Shown: positions 21,421-32,535 of the stretch, one piece after another | How the letters are laid out: each line of letters starts with the position of its first letter | How positions within the stretch are numbered: the stretch's first letter is position 1 | Assembly: GCA_905160935.1 (NCBI GenBank) | Contig: CAJHZI010000462.1 | Coordinates: 420,001 to 484,000 of the forward strand | Source: Enchytraeus crypticus | Lineage: Eukaryota; Annelida; Clitellata; Enchytraeida; Enchytraeidae | Reading direction: 5' to 3' | Length of the DNA stretch: 64,000 nucleotides | Translations under genes and position numbers: made by a program | The notes under the pieces: model-generated | What the model saw: the letters and a program-made list of their open reading frames with translations, nothing else | Databases searched by the model: none | What the model was told of the DNA's origin: nothing

Positions 21421-22280
21421 TTATAGAATGCAGCCGCGTTATTTAGAACGTCAAAATGCTGAAAAACAGGAACATACTGAGGAAGAAGTTTCTGTACTGA
21501 GCTCAATTGGCATCCAACAGAAAGATTTGTTTCAAGAGAAGTAATTCCACATGCCACATTCGGGACGCCGGCACTTGAAAAAATGCAAGCGTTAATACCA
21601 GTATCTCAGGAGTAGAATACTGTAGGGAGACATTTGGAATATTTGAGTCATCGTATGGTGAATTGAATGGTATACAAAAAGATCCTCTGAAGCAAACAGC
21701 GTTGAAACGTTGGAGAGCCATCGAGACCCGTTTTCTTAGGAATGAGGCGTCACGCTTACGTCTTGATATTGCAGAAATTCTGCTTCCTTATACAGAAGAG
21801 ATTTTTGATGCTTCTTCATGAAAATGACCATATGTTTCTATGGCTATAGGTAGAAAATCATATACTGACGGCAAACTTCTGAACGTAATCTGATGTTCTG
21901 TTGGTCGATAAATTCGCTGCACTGGCCGCCGAAATAAAACTAACATGTAGGCCCTACGTAAGATCAGTAACCGCAACACCCCTGACCAGGCATTTACCAC
22001 CTTGCCACGAAATGAGAGTTAGCCCATCCGAGCGGAAGAGACCCGGGACGAGCGGAAGAGACCTTGATCGAAGGAATGCTAGCTTTAGCAAAAGCACGCC
22101 ATATTGTATCATTAATTTTGTGATGGCGGCTTGCTCTGCCTGCGTTTCTCTTACAAGATAAGCTGTGTACCCCCTTACATATAAACTCTGCTCAAAGTCA
22201 CTCGGTGGACACCAGAGCAGCATCCACAACCTTCCGCCTTTACCCATCACGATCCTGTGCAAAGTCATAAACATCGCCCT
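21357..22280 (-). mobile_element. RT-element C-terminal remnant, minus strand
   Basis: Three frames in order: TQAEQAAITKLMIQY near 22,150, FRSLPSVYDFLPIAIETYGH near 21,880-21,830, and DASFLRKRVSMALQRFNAV near 21,755-21,700. The FLPIAIETYG and ASFLRKRVSMALQR words resemble the conserved C-terminal segment after the RT of some non-LTR-like elements. Upstream is cut by the SINE at 22,306. Assignment rests on pattern memory. Confidence 0.4.
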
Positions 22281-22305
22281 GCGTAAGACTGAATTTGGTA
22301 TCTAA

Positions 22306-22440
22306 TTGGCTGGAGCCAGTGGCGAAGTCGGTTGGATACTCGACCGCAGATCAGTTGATGCGGGTTCAAATCCTGGGCTCGCCCGTCACTGACATCGCTT
22401 TCGAGTGAGGAAACTGACGTTAACCTTAGCTTTACCAGCC
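22306..22440 (+). mobile_element. tRNA-derived SINE with 3' fold-back
   Basis: Head TGGCTGGAGCCAGTGGCGAA, B box GGTTCAAATCC, body CCCGTCACTGACATCGCTTT and GAGGAAACTGACGTTAACC, ending CTTTACCAGCC. The last 21 bp (22,420-22,440) are followed by AAAA and an exact inverted copy (22,445-22,465). Confidence 0.9.
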
Positions 22441-22465
22441 AAAAGGCTGGTAAAGCTAAGGTTAA
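22420..22465. repeat. Perfect hairpin, 21-bp arms, 4-nt loop, at SINE 3' end
   Basis: Arm TTAACCTTAGCTTTACCAGC plus C, loop AAAA, then the exact complement. Other SINE copies in the window end once at this point, so the second arm is an extra inverted copy. Confidence 0.95.
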
Positions 22466-22599
22466 TTTAATTTTAATTTTAATTAACTTATATCATTATT
22501 ATATTGCTTAATTAATGGGTATTTATTTCCCATTCCTACCCTCATTTTATTGTTTAGTAGTCTATATTTTAAGCTTTTCTAATTGGAGTGTTTTCATTT

Positions 22600-23570
22600 A
22601 GTCTTAGCATATGGCCTATCCAATATGGCCTATCCAATTATGGCCTTTTTTCCTTATGATTTGACTCCAAGGAGTCTCCCGAGTTCTTTCGTATATATCT
22701 ATATTACTAATTGTGTATGGATAGTGAATATTTAGGAGGTTTCTTAGTAATTTTTTATGAACAACGTCTATGTCATTTTCTATGCTTTTTGTTACTACCC
22801 ATAACTGCCATATAATACTACCCATATTATAAACAAATACTGATTTAATATAAGTGTTAAAAATTTTTATTCTAACTTTAAGATTTAGTTTTTTATTTCT
22901 TAATTTCAATCTATATTTATTAAATGCCATCATTGTTAATGTTTCCTATGAATTATATCGTTTTCTGTATCCAACATACTACCTAAATATTTCGTTTTTT
23001 TCCACTTTACGTCTTCGTTGTTATTTTATATTACAATTTTACCTGTCTTATCTTTATTTATTTTTGGGTCCCGTTTTATTAATTTACTTTTAACGAATGT
23101 TATTAAATCGTCAGAATTTTTTTGTCCAATAAGAATCCATCCTATATCATCGGCAAATTGTTGATCTATTATTTTTGTATTACTATTTCTATTCCAGTTC
23201 TGTTATTCTGTTATTCTATGATCACACATACTGATGTGTGATCATTAAGTTCTTTAGGTACATTCTGTTCTGTTTCTTTTAGCGACATTGCAAGGTAGAA
23301 AGTAAACAGAATTGGACTTAGACCGTCCCCCTGAGGTACGCCCGTGCTGGTAATGAATTCTTTACCTTGAAAATTGTCGTTCAAAACCTTTATTTTTACA
23401 TCATCTATTAGTATTTTGATTATGGAAGCGAACTCTAAAAGATTTGAATTTACAGTAAGAAAATTCACTGAAGGAAAATAAGAAGGAAAGTTGTGGACAT
23501 ATATTGATGGTTTCAATCCAGACTGTGAAGATACTGGCATTGTCTGGCTATAAAGGTTAGTTATTTCCAA
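22600..23570 (-). mobile_element. LINE remnant with RT (PQGDG type), minus strand
   Basis: RT palm reads STGVPQGDGLSPILFTFYLA (about 23,360-23,300), the active-site box QQFADDIGWILI lies near 23,160-23,130, and the C-terminal part KVRIKIFNTYIKSVFVYN followed by KKLLRNLLNIHYP ends near 22,616 (IIRKKGHNWIGHI). Frames shift at least twice. A 12-bp-arm fold-back (23,218-23,245) sits between the two RT parts. The right border at about 23,575 touches the 3' end of the polymerase pseudogene, so it inserted just behind that gene or replaced its tail. Confidence 0.8.
23218..23245. repeat. Fold-back, 12-bp arms, 4-nt loop
   Basis: ATGATCACACAT, loop ACTG, ATGTGTGATCAT. It lies in the LINE RT between the PQGDG and FADD motifs and displaces the frame. 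Confidence 0.85.
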
Positions 23571-23611
23571 ACCGAATGTGTTTTGGAAATTATAATAAGA
23601 AATACAATATC

Positions 23612-26600
23612 AGTTCTCTGCTGTTTTTAGTCTATAATTGCCATACGCAAGAGTATGTATTCCATCGTCTGAAATTACTCGCTTATCATCATCAGCGCTC
23701 AGAGCAATTTTATTTACTTGTTCAGTGTAAGCGTCATGCAAGTGAGATCTGATGACGTTCATGCTTCTAATACAATCTCCTTTCTCAAACAGACAATTTC
23801 TATAATCATCATGAGATATTGTCCTTTCAACAACAACATTCTTTTTAACTCCTTTACATTTCTTGTGCTCTTTGTCTGCCAATTTATACGAGTACAGCTT
23901 TGCTCTCAATACAACAAATTCTTCAATTTCCTTTCCAAAAGCCTCATCTTTAAACATTCCAATGACTTATTAATTCCAGTCTAAATACCAGATGGTTAAC
24001 TCTCGGATAATCGCTAGTGTCCAATCTGAGTTCAACGTCATTAGATATATCTGAGTAAAAGTCTTCCGTCTGTATTTCGTACATCAACGAATCCGTGTCT
24101 GTAAATAATAGTTTGGCATTATTATTGTATTTTTCCTTTATGTAATTACAGTGAAAGTCGTACATCAAAGTTTTACAATATTGCCATACCTAGGTATATT
24201 GGCTTATTGTACAGAAATTTAGATTTTCTTATGTGGACGCCGACAAGATTTTCGTCAAATATTATCATTCGGTCATAATATTGTTTGCAGCCAATTTTTC
24301 AGCCTTTTCCCTATCGTCTACCAATCCGAAATCTATTCTATTTTCAATATTTTCCATAGTCTTGCCAAAAACGCTATTGTTCATTAGTTTAAAGAAATCA
24401 TTCTCAAAGTCGTTGGCAGCCTTAGTGCGTAGCTGTGTATTTAAGTCGATGTATGTCTTAAGCCTCTTCAAATTTTATACCTCTAAGTATTTTAGTAAAT
24501 TTCAGACCCAAGCTTTCGTACAATTTCAAATTCTCGTAATGCAATATTTACATTGTTTTATCAGTCAAATTCGGTATCAATTTCTTTACTTCATTCACTT
24601 TCACATTCTCAGGCCCTAACGGATAGTCATTATGTAGGTCGTGCAAGGGAGGGGGATATTCCAAGTCAACTTCAAGGATACAACTAACATCTTTCTATTT
24701 ATCCAACTCGTCTTCATTCATCCATTTCAACCCATGTGTGGGTAGGGGCTTACTCATCGCAAACCCATGAAGGTTATTCAAATCCAGGTATTTGATAAAT
24801 TTGGAAGGTTCATCAACTTTAAAATTCTCATCCATGTATTTATTATTAGCTTTCGCGTATCGGTTTGAAATAGTGTTTACACCACCTCTTATTCTATGCT
24901 TAATCATCACCAGCCTGTCGTAATCGCTTAACAATTCGAGTTCAACTGTAGTTAATCTTAAAGCAGCATTCCAAGCCAGTCCTGGCGAAGTGTAGTACCA
25001 CGCAGGATCAAATTTATAGTGGGTCATACATACATCTAAAATTCTCAAAGACATCTGCTAGTAAAAGCACATCGGACACATTGTGCAAGTCGTGATAGTC
25101 TCGAAAAGTTTTACAACCAAACTCTCTCCAAACAGTCTGTGCGTGTTTATAGTCTCCATCACTGATACTGTTTCGTTAAGTTTTGAGTAGAATGCTTCCT
25201 TTGGCGGTAGTCTAGTTTCATCAAGTCTTTCTAACGAACTTACATAATCGTATGGGTAAACTCCTTTTCTCAAAAGCAAATCCAATTGCTTTCGAGAGTA
25301 CTTACTTGCAATATTTTTACACTGATCCTAACTTAGATTCTTTGAAAGTGTGTAGCCATAAATCCAAAGCTGTCAATAACCGCAATTCACGTTTCACTTG
25401 GGTTTTCTTGCCTTCTTTATTTAAAAACTCGTCAACCAACACTTGCCTAGAGAAGCTAATGTACTTTTCTTCATTACACGGAATACAAGTAATGTTTCCA
25501 CCTGCAACTTTTTTATAAATAAATGACTGTCGATCCAGATAAATTGTGAAAAACTACTGGAAAGAATTTTGGAATCTTGTATTGCAAATTGCTATTATCG
25601 TGTGCTGCACTCGGAATTTGCCAGAGAGATGACAGTGATCTCTAACGCGATCGTTATCCCGCTCATTTTGGCATATATGACACACTGTTGCTTCATTGAA
25701 TTTCTTCGCGGCAGATTCATCGTATATCATTAGTTTAGGAAACTTGAATTGATTGTAATTTCTTTAATATTTTTCTCTAACTCTTCAAAGAATATTTGAG
25801 CAACATCATCATCCTCATTATTTGCAGTAAAAGTGACTGAAGCTTGCGAGTAAATGCTATCATCAAAACACTTAATGTAAAACCAGAATGAACTAGGCGT
25901 GTGCTTCTGGTATCGGTTAGTGTATGTATCAATAGGTTTTATGAATGACTCAAAATCTGCATAGACGATGAATGGCACTCTCATGGATTTTTTATAGTGT
26001 CCGAAATTCATAAACGTTCCAGGTTTAGATAACTCTATTTTTTGAGCGTCATGCTGTGAGCAGTATTCATTGTGATTATTAAGAGCATCTTTACTTGTAA
26101 AATCATTTAAGCATCTCCCACCTTAATGCATTGCATGGTGATTTCTTGTTGCCATCAACCTATTAAAGTTTTTAATCCAGCAGTAATGATTAATCTCATC
26201 TTCTGAAATTAGTAACAAATCTACTGCGTTTTGACTGTTAAATGTTGAAATCCTTAATGGTATTATTTGTTTTTCCCCCCACGCTCATAGCTTTTCATAT
26301 CCAGACACACTAATAGAAATATCATAATTCTTTTCAAATTTATTAATATTTTTCAAGTTAACCGGAAACTCAATACCATTCCAGTTAAAACTTCAGCCTG
26401 CATTTTTAATTGCTTATCAATGTGCTCAGAGTTTTTTCCACATGATTGAAGGCTCTTGTAATGCACCATTTGAAACATTGATTGCAAAGCTTTATTCTTC
26501 ATATTTACAATTGCCTTTTTAGCAGCTAGATCTTCGGGAAGACGAATGTAGAAACTACCTCGAACTGGCTTGAATTCTACAGTATTGATTTATAATTTCA

Positions 26601-27327
26601 TCACTCTGTGAAATCTCCAATTACTTCCTCGCGTCTGAAAATTAGCCGTTGACTCTAACATTTTCCCTTTAGCCCTTTCAAACACCTCTGCGGTATCTGT
26701 AGCTGGTAAAATTATTTCAGTTTTTGAAAAAAGGGGCGTCAGATGATATAATTTCCACAGTCTTCAAATCTACTCTTTTCAATGTACATGTAAGTATTAA
26801 ATTAACTTTTGACTGAGGGTTATTGTTCAACAAATTTGCCACATTCGGCTTAACATAATTAAGAAATGACACCCCATCGACCCCCTCTTTACCATCTATT
26901 TACTGCGTTGTAAATAACTTCAGTGCTGATTTAGTTTCGCGAATTTCGTACTTTGACTTAAAATACCGTTAAACACTGATTTAAGAGCATCCACTTTTTC
27001 ATTAATTTTCCTTCTGGCAGGTTCAGGTATTAAGTTAATTAAAAAATCGGCAAATTCGCGTAATTTAGATTTGGCTTTCCCCTCAGTTTGGCTCTCCCCT
27101 TTACGTTAGCAGCTGGCTAATCCTCCATCTTCACCACAGGTAAATGTACAATGGACTGAAGAAGTGGAGTTGTAATATTTGGATCGCAGGTATCTAGAAT
27201 TGGTTGTTTCAACAGAGCTTCAACTTCATAATCAGAGCTTCGATTCAGCCTTGCGCATTCTTGAATATCCATGCAACCCTCTGTCTCTCGCGATAGGCTT
27301 CAGTTGAACAACGGTTTTAGTTTCCAT
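23612..27327 (-). pseudogene. Family B DNA polymerase of Polinton/Maverick type, near full length, many breaks
   Basis: About 3.7 kb, reading leftward in shifting frames. N-terminus METKTVVQLKPIARDRG at 27,327; GSNWRFHRVMKL (about 26,630) and PVRGSFYIRLPEDLAAKK (26,560); NLKNINKFEKNYDIS (26,350); HYCWIKNFNRLM with a zinc-finger-like CLNDFTS...HNEYC (26,195-26,060); exonuclease I PFIVYADFESF (25,990); CHICQN...DHCHLSGKFR zinc/endonuclease-VII-like knuckle (25,690-25,620); exo II remnant SHLFIKKL (25,520); KGVYPYDYVSSLERLDETRL (25,270); polymerase A box YLDLNNLHGFAMS (24,790); [14 protein letters not shown] (24,380); catalytic LLFTDTDSL (24,090); C-terminal KMNVIRS-type and GIHTLAYGNYRL (23,640). 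These motifs fit the protein-primed-type polymerase of self-synthesising transposons and related viruses, which copies the element's DNA. Multiple stops and shifts make it inactive. Integrase, ATPase and capsid genes of such an element were not seen. Confidence 0.85.
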
Positions 27328-27400
27328 TTTATATTGCCAAGAAAATTTATTTAAATAGAAATCAACTTTTCTCAAATCGAGTAATGACTAGCACACTCGT

Positions 27401-27407
27401 ATTTATA
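27401..27407 (-). promoter_or_regulatory. TATA box upstream of the polymerase gene
   Basis: On the minus strand TATAAAT lies 74 bp upstream of the polymerase Met codon at 27,327, with a GC-richer approach (GGCGACCCAAGTG). Candidate start sites fall about 30 bp downstream near 27,376. No other promoter mark is visible; in AT-rich DNA a chance match is possible. Confidence 0.4.
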
Positions 27408-27409
27408 CA

Positions 27410-27724
27410 CTTGGGTCGCCGCTGTGTGTGACTCATACGCATATGACAAGCTATTTATAGTTGAATAGAAACTGGGTTTTTCCGATAGTTTCTACTCTCG
27501 GTCAAATGATTATGAGTCATGGAAAGTTTTCAAGGTCGCGAGCTCGCGACGGCGTGCGAGGGCGTGCTTGATTTTACGCTTGTGTGTTAGATTTTTGATA
27601 GGCTGTTTTATGCTGTGGTGTAAATTTGAAGGTTAAAAGAGCAATTCTCAAGGCTACGCTGTGCATAATATTTCTGTGACATTTAAGCATGAAGGCTAAA
27701 TATAGGATTTAGCTATTTTTAAGG
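27410..27724. other. Intergenic; 16-bp perfect palindrome at 27,535-27,550
   Basis: GTCGCGAGCTCGCGAC is a perfect palindrome in a short CG-rich patch (27,534-27,570). The words AAGGCTA and GCTGTGC recur loosely at 27,650-27,735. No frame is supported. Confidence 0.6.
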
Positions 27725-27731
27725 CTAGGCT

Positions 27732-27956
27732 GTGCTTGAGACACAAAAACTAGCCAGTCCCCCAAAAATCCTACTACTTCCAGGCATCAACGATGTACTT
27801 GTATGTGCGGAACTGTTAATTGAATATAAGAAAACAAGTGAAGCCAATGTAGCAAATAAAATAATTGAAGCGCTTGACAGCAGCAAAATGGCAAGAGAGT
27901 ACGTCAGAGATGAGCTTCTCAAGATCAAGCAGATAATCCTGGAGTCTCAATCGTAG
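27732..27956 (+). CDS. Unidentified short open frame upstream of a LINE RT
   Basis: 74 codons: SPPKILLLPGINDVLVCAEL, KIIEALDSSKMAREYVRDEL and a TAG stop. Charged helical composition looks coding. It lies 140 bp before the LINE at 28,090 on the same strand, so it may be the tail of that element's first ORF. No family recognised. Confidence 0.3.
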   Translation: MLETQKLASPPKILLLPGINDVLVCAELLIEYKKTSEANVANKIIEALDSSKMAREYVRDELLKIKQIILESQS

Positions 27957-28089
27957 ATTAGGAGCTGCCGAAAACCCTATTCAACCTCGTCGAGTGCCTG
28001 TCACTACTAATAAAGTTGCTTCAAGATTAGTAAAAGTGGCTCAAGCCCAATAGAACCCAGAACTAAACGCAGAATACAGGAGGAATGTA

Positions 28090-29290
28090 AAATAAAATAT
28101 GAAGTCGAAACAAAACCTTGATCAGTTCGAATCTTTTACCGTAGAAGAATTTATGCTAGCTGAAAAAGAAGTGAAAATTGGCACAGCGGCAGGTTATAAT
28201 GATACATTACCAGAATTCCTAAACCAGGTAAGGATCCAAAATGATCATCCAACTACCGCCCGATTTCATTGCTCAATGAATGTTACAAGGTCTTGGAAAG
28301 AATTATTCCTCCAAAAATCTTGTCAATCGTAGAGACTATATTATGAATTCAACAAGCTGGTGTCCGTTCTGGAGGATCCACTTCCGATCAAGCCCTAGCC
28401 CTAACGACCTACATTGAAAAAGGCTTTCAAGAAGGTCTCAAAACAGGAGCAGTATTCCTTGACCTCACAGCAGCGTACGACACTGGATCTGGTAGTCAAG
28501 CTCTCAAAATGTATACCACCGTGGTTTAAAGATATAGTGCATACCTTTATGAAGGAAAGACCGCTCATAGTTCACATGAACGACGAGCAACGTCGATGGA
28601 GGAATCAAATGAGCGGTCTCCCACAGGGATCTGTTCTAACTCCCACCCAGTTTAATCTTTATATCAGCGACTTGCTTCCGACTATTGCGCGACCGTTCGC
28701 TTATGCGGATGACATTTGTTGCGGTGTCCAAGGTCGAACATTTGGGTAAATCGAGAGTACTTTAAATAACGATCTGTTGATGATGACCAAGTATCTATAG
28801 AAATGGCGTCTCATTTCAAACTCCACAGAAATTGTCAAAAGTGCGTAAAAAATAATGCTAAAGCTAACTATAAGCACAGCATGTCTTTGGATGCTATACA
28901 GCTGCTATTTGATCATCTACCGGTTTTCGTGGTGTAACGTTGGATCGTACGCTGTCGTGCAAGGAACAACTGAGGAAAACTGCAGCAAAAATATAGTCCA
29001 GGAATAATCTGTTACAGAAATTAGCGGGAACAAAATGGGGCGCGGATACAGTCACATTAAGAATATCAGCGATTGCTCCGTGCTATTTGATTTGCTGAAC
29101 AATTCTGTCCATCATGGGAACGTTCGCCTCATACAAAACTCGTCGATGCACGTCACAATGACTCCATGCGCATAGTTTCTGGGACAATCAAATCAACTGC
29201 AACGCCGTGGCTCCCAGTTCTTGGAAACATACATACCTTACATCCGTCGTAAGGAGATACTACACAAGCAACTGTAGATCTCGTATGCAA
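28090..29290 (+). mobile_element. LINE-D reverse transcriptase remnant, plus strand
   Basis: Linker at 28,120 (FTVEEFMLAEKEVKIGTAAG), fingers (YRPISLLNECYKVLERIIPP-like, 28,240-28,310, in another frame), palm A GAVFLDLTAAYDT near 28,450, motif MSGLPQGSVLTPTQFNLYIS (28,610-28,670), active site PFAYADDICCGVQ (28,690-28,730), thumb GVTLDRTLSCKEQLRKTAAK (28,930-28,990) and the C-terminal NSMRIVSGTIKST-like part near 29,160-29,200. Stops and frameshifts throughout. The motif order and SGLPQGSVL box resemble Jockey-superfamily LINEs. No intact ends. Confidence 0.85.
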
Positions 29291-29538
29291 TTGTTGTTGG
29301 AGCTTATATTATTGTTCTTGGAGCTTAAGGAGATAATACATATGCAACTGCAGTTCTCGCTTGCTATCATTGGAGCTTCGACTCTTCGTCTTCTTGCTTC
29401 CTTCCTCAAGCTAAGTTCCTTTTACTATTAAATTTATTTTCCTGCGTACACTGTATTTGTGTGGAATACAATTCACAACTGACTTCACTTCGGCTCGTTT
29501 GGACTTGTCATTTCTAAGCATTTTCGAGTAGTATCACA

Positions 29539-29539
<1 letters not shown>

Positions 29540-29610
<71 letters not shown>
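29540..29610. repeat. (TA)n microsatellite
   Basis: Pure TA run bordering the 3' end of the LINE-E copy that begins at 29,611. Confidence 0.95.
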
Positions 29611-29612
<2 letters not shown>

Positions 29613-30850
29613 TCATTTCCTTGCATTCTGAAGAGATCATAGGGCGGCAACATTCCTCCATCCTTTTCTGTCTTTAGCAACCCTCACAGCATCTTCCCAT
29701 GAAATGTTCAAAGTTTTCAAATCTTTGTTGATCGTGTTGAACCAAGTACTTCTAGGTCTTCCTCTTTTGATTTTTTCTTTATTCGGCTTTTAATTCGTTG
29801 TTCTGTTTGCATATCTATAATCAGGCATTCTTAATACGTTGTCCAAGAACCTTACTCTGCTTTCCGCAACTATTTCATTTAATTTTCTCTCTCTCCAAAC
29901 CTTTCAAGTACTGTTTCATTTTTGATGTGCTCCAATAATAAAATGTTACGATTCTTCTGAGATATCTGTGTTGAAAACAGTTAATTTTGTGTTTTAATTT
30001 TTTAGTACTTTCCCAGTTTTTACACGCACACATCAAGACGGGCTGAAAAATGGTTGATTACATCTTTTTCTTCAGTCCCACATCAATTCTATCGCTTTTC
30101 CAAATATTTTGTAGTCTTTCAAAGACGTCATATGACTTACCGATTCTACATTCCACATGTTTTTCACTTGATCCATTCTGCGATATTGTAGTGTCTAAAT
30201 ACGTGAACTTTTTTTATTCCTTTAACCTCCCTGTGATTAACTGTTATGGTGAATATGTCTGGAACTTGAGTAGTGAGGATTTTTGTTCTTTTGGAGCTAA
30301 TTCTTAATCCAACTTTTCAGCGCTTTTTTCTAAAGCCGTTGTCATTTCTTGAAGTTGATGCATTTTGTTTGTCACAGTAAGGATATGTCGTCCGTAAACT
30401 CAAGGTCAGGCAATTTCCTATGACTGAAATTTATTCCACATTCTCATTCATCGAAAGCTTTTCTCATTTTACAAAATCAATCAATACCAGAAAAAGGAAG
30501 GGAGACTAGCTACATCCTTGTCTGACTCCGGTTACAATATTGAAAGAGTCAGTGACTCCTGTTGCTGTTTCTATATTGCAGGACTAATTCTCGTATAGCA
30601 GTTTTAGACAACTCAGTGAATTTCGCAAGAATTCCATAGCTTCATGTTATATTTCATAAAGTGTCTCTATGAATACCCTCAAATGCATTTTTGAAGTCAA
30701 TGAAATTTATATAGATATCTTGTTGGAATTCTATGCTCGGTTGAATAATTTGGCGAAAACTGAAAATGTGTTCGTTGCATGATGTGATGCCCCAGAAGCC
30801 AGCTTGATGTTCTCTTCTTGCCTTTTTCTGTTTCCATTCTTTTTTAAATA
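29611..30850 (-). mobile_element. LINE-E reverse transcriptase to 3' end, minus strand
   Basis: Reading leftward: palm A INFIDFKNAFEGIHRDT (about 30,710-30,655), motif NIVTGVRQGC (30,540-30,510) followed by SPFLFLVLIDFVK, and the C-terminal block [36 protein letters not shown] (29,780-29,650). The 3' end at about 29,611 adjoins (TA)n. The same 3' block recurs at 56,525-57,060. Frames are broken in many places. Confidence 0.82.
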
Positions 30851-30999
30851 TATATATATATATTTATTTATTTATACAGTATATACATTAATATATAGTT
30901 ATATATATTATATATACATACATATATGTAATTTTAAAAAATTATATAATAAAATATAGCATATTAATATAATATATATATATATATATAAATAAATAT

Positions 31000-31078
<79 letters not shown>

Positions 31079-31110
31079 TATATTAATATGCTATATTTTA
31101 TTATATATAT
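30848..31110. repeat. AT-rich array with 26-bp-arm palindrome
   Basis: (TA)n runs occupy most of 30,960-31,080. On each side lies ATAATAAAATATAGCATATT (about 30,946) and its complement (ends about 31,102), so the whole block could form a long hairpin with the microsatellite as loop. Confidence 0.85.
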
Positions 31111-31149
31111 ATTTTTTATTTTTTTATTTTTTTAAATTGTATTTTGAAA

Positions 31150-31340
31150 GGTAAAGCTGAGGGCGCACTCATGACACCTTTCAATACACATGCAAGTTTT
31201 CACCAGGACCGTTCTCTCAAAGGAGGACACACCATGTCTGTTTTTCAATCCACATGTATAACTTTTTATCAAACGTTGTCCCTATGAAGATGGCGCGCCA
31301 TGTCTCTTCTTCATTATTAATGCACGTTTTCGTCAGAAAC
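31150..31340. repeat. Three degenerate tandem units of about 65 bp
   Basis: Each unit starts with GGCGC or GGACAC, then CATGtC, a C/T-rich run, CACATG or CACG and TTTTc-CA-GAACG. Unit starts are near 31,159, 31,225 and 31,290. A fourth copy occurs alone at 602-665 (GGCGCGCCGTGTCTGTTTTC). Confidence 0.6.
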
Positions 31341-31658
31341 GCTTTATTCAAGGTCCTGTTAGTTTTGTTTCTCGTTTGAACTAATATTGAGTATTTCTGA
31401 TGGTGTATGCATTTAGCGATGCCTATAAGACTGAGTCTTGTGCACCAAGATCAGAAAGACTGGTATTTTTCGTCTTGTTCAATCCTTCCCAATGTGAACG
31501 ATTTCATAATCTTTCACACTATTTAGCCTTAACATTTTCGCAACTGAATTATAATTCGGGGGTCTATTCGCCTTTTAAATACATAAAATGAAGAGAGATA
31601 AAGATTTTTAGTATTTACCATATTACGAGTTCAGATGGGTAGGAAATTGCAGACTTAC

Positions 31659-31935
31659 CTATAGAGCGAGTGAAGAAATTCCTCTTGAACGGATAATTCA
31701 AGTAGAATAAAACTCCAGCGCTAGATATAATACTTATTGATAAACATGCGAGGGCTGTTAGATGAATGAAATAGAAGCGATAACCTGGTAAACCGAACAC
31801 AGGAAGTACATTCCATCCTGGGTATCTTGGAATGGGCTCTGTAGTGCCTTCCTTATGATAGGTCATAGGAATATTTGTTGTTAAATTGAAGAGTTCACGA
31901 TCCTGATATGTTGCATTGAAATTAAAGTCATTCAT
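31659..31935 (-). CDS. Receptor exon 1 (start codon, extracellular N-terminus, TM1)
   Basis: Start ATG at 31,935, context TTCAAAATGAATG. 92 codons plus one base, ending at a strong GTAAGT donor (31,658-31,653). The N-terminus (MNDFNFNATYQDRELFNL) has glycosylation sequons at NAT and no signal peptide, as in many GPCRs. TM1 is FIHLTALACLSISIISSAGV; the loop LNYPFKRNFFTRSIG is basic. The last base G joins GA of exon 2 (18,692-19,016) to make Gly, followed by ERLVVYLA, so the exons are in phase across a 12.6-kb intron. Together they cover TM1-TM4 of a cAMP-receptor-like GPCR. Any 5' untranslated exon is unknown. I chose this ATG because no other in-frame Met precedes TM1 except residue positions too close to it. 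Confidence 0.78.
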
Positions 31936-32149
31936 TTTGAAAATACTGCATTAATTTATTTGCTGATGAATCGTTATTAGGTGTAACTTCTTACAAGATT
32001 AGAAGAAATGGTCAACATTTAGAAGAATCTAATCGAGCTAAGTAAAACAAAAATATTTGTTTAAATGTACAAATTACACTGTTTTATTAAAATTGATCTT
32101 AGAATCTGGCTGATAGCGTGTTTGTAAGTAAAAAGCTGTTTAGCCGATG

Positions 32150-32360
32150 TTCCATCTCTCGAAAGCGACATCAGTGACGGCGAGCTCAGAATTTGACCCA
32201 AACATACTGATCCACGTTCGGATATTTACCTACATCGCCACAGGCTCGAGCCAAGTTCAGTTGCTAGACTACTGATCATGAATCTAATGCAGGGTTCAAG
32301 TAAAGGAAACCTTCGTCACTGATATGGCTACGAATGAGGAAACTTACGATGAACTCGTAC
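32150..32360. mobile_element. Two decayed SINE copies in opposite orientation
   Basis: 32,155-32,250 matches the minus-strand SINE (CTCGAAAGCGACATCAGTGA, GGATATTTACCTACATCGCC, CTCGAGCCA). 32,290-32,350 matches the plus-strand body (GTCACTGATATGGCTACGAA, GAGGAAACTTACGA). Heavily mutated. Confidence 0.6.
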
Positions 32361-32454
32361 TTTAAGTCGGCATTTGAGTCGATTGGGCGACAATGTAGCA
32401 CGTTTAAGTACCGTACAATACTGTAGATGTGAAATACGGATGTGACACACTTGT

Positions 32455-32510
32455 GATCTCTCTCTCTATCTCTTTTTCTCTTTCTCTTTCTCTCTCTCTC
32501 TCATTTTCTG
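32455..32510. repeat. (CT)n microsatellite
   Basis: Imperfect CTCTCTCTATCTCTTTTTCT pattern within the intergenic interval right of the receptor start exon. Confidence 0.85.
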
Positions 32511-32535
32511 ACAAGTAGCACGTCAAAGGCTAAGT

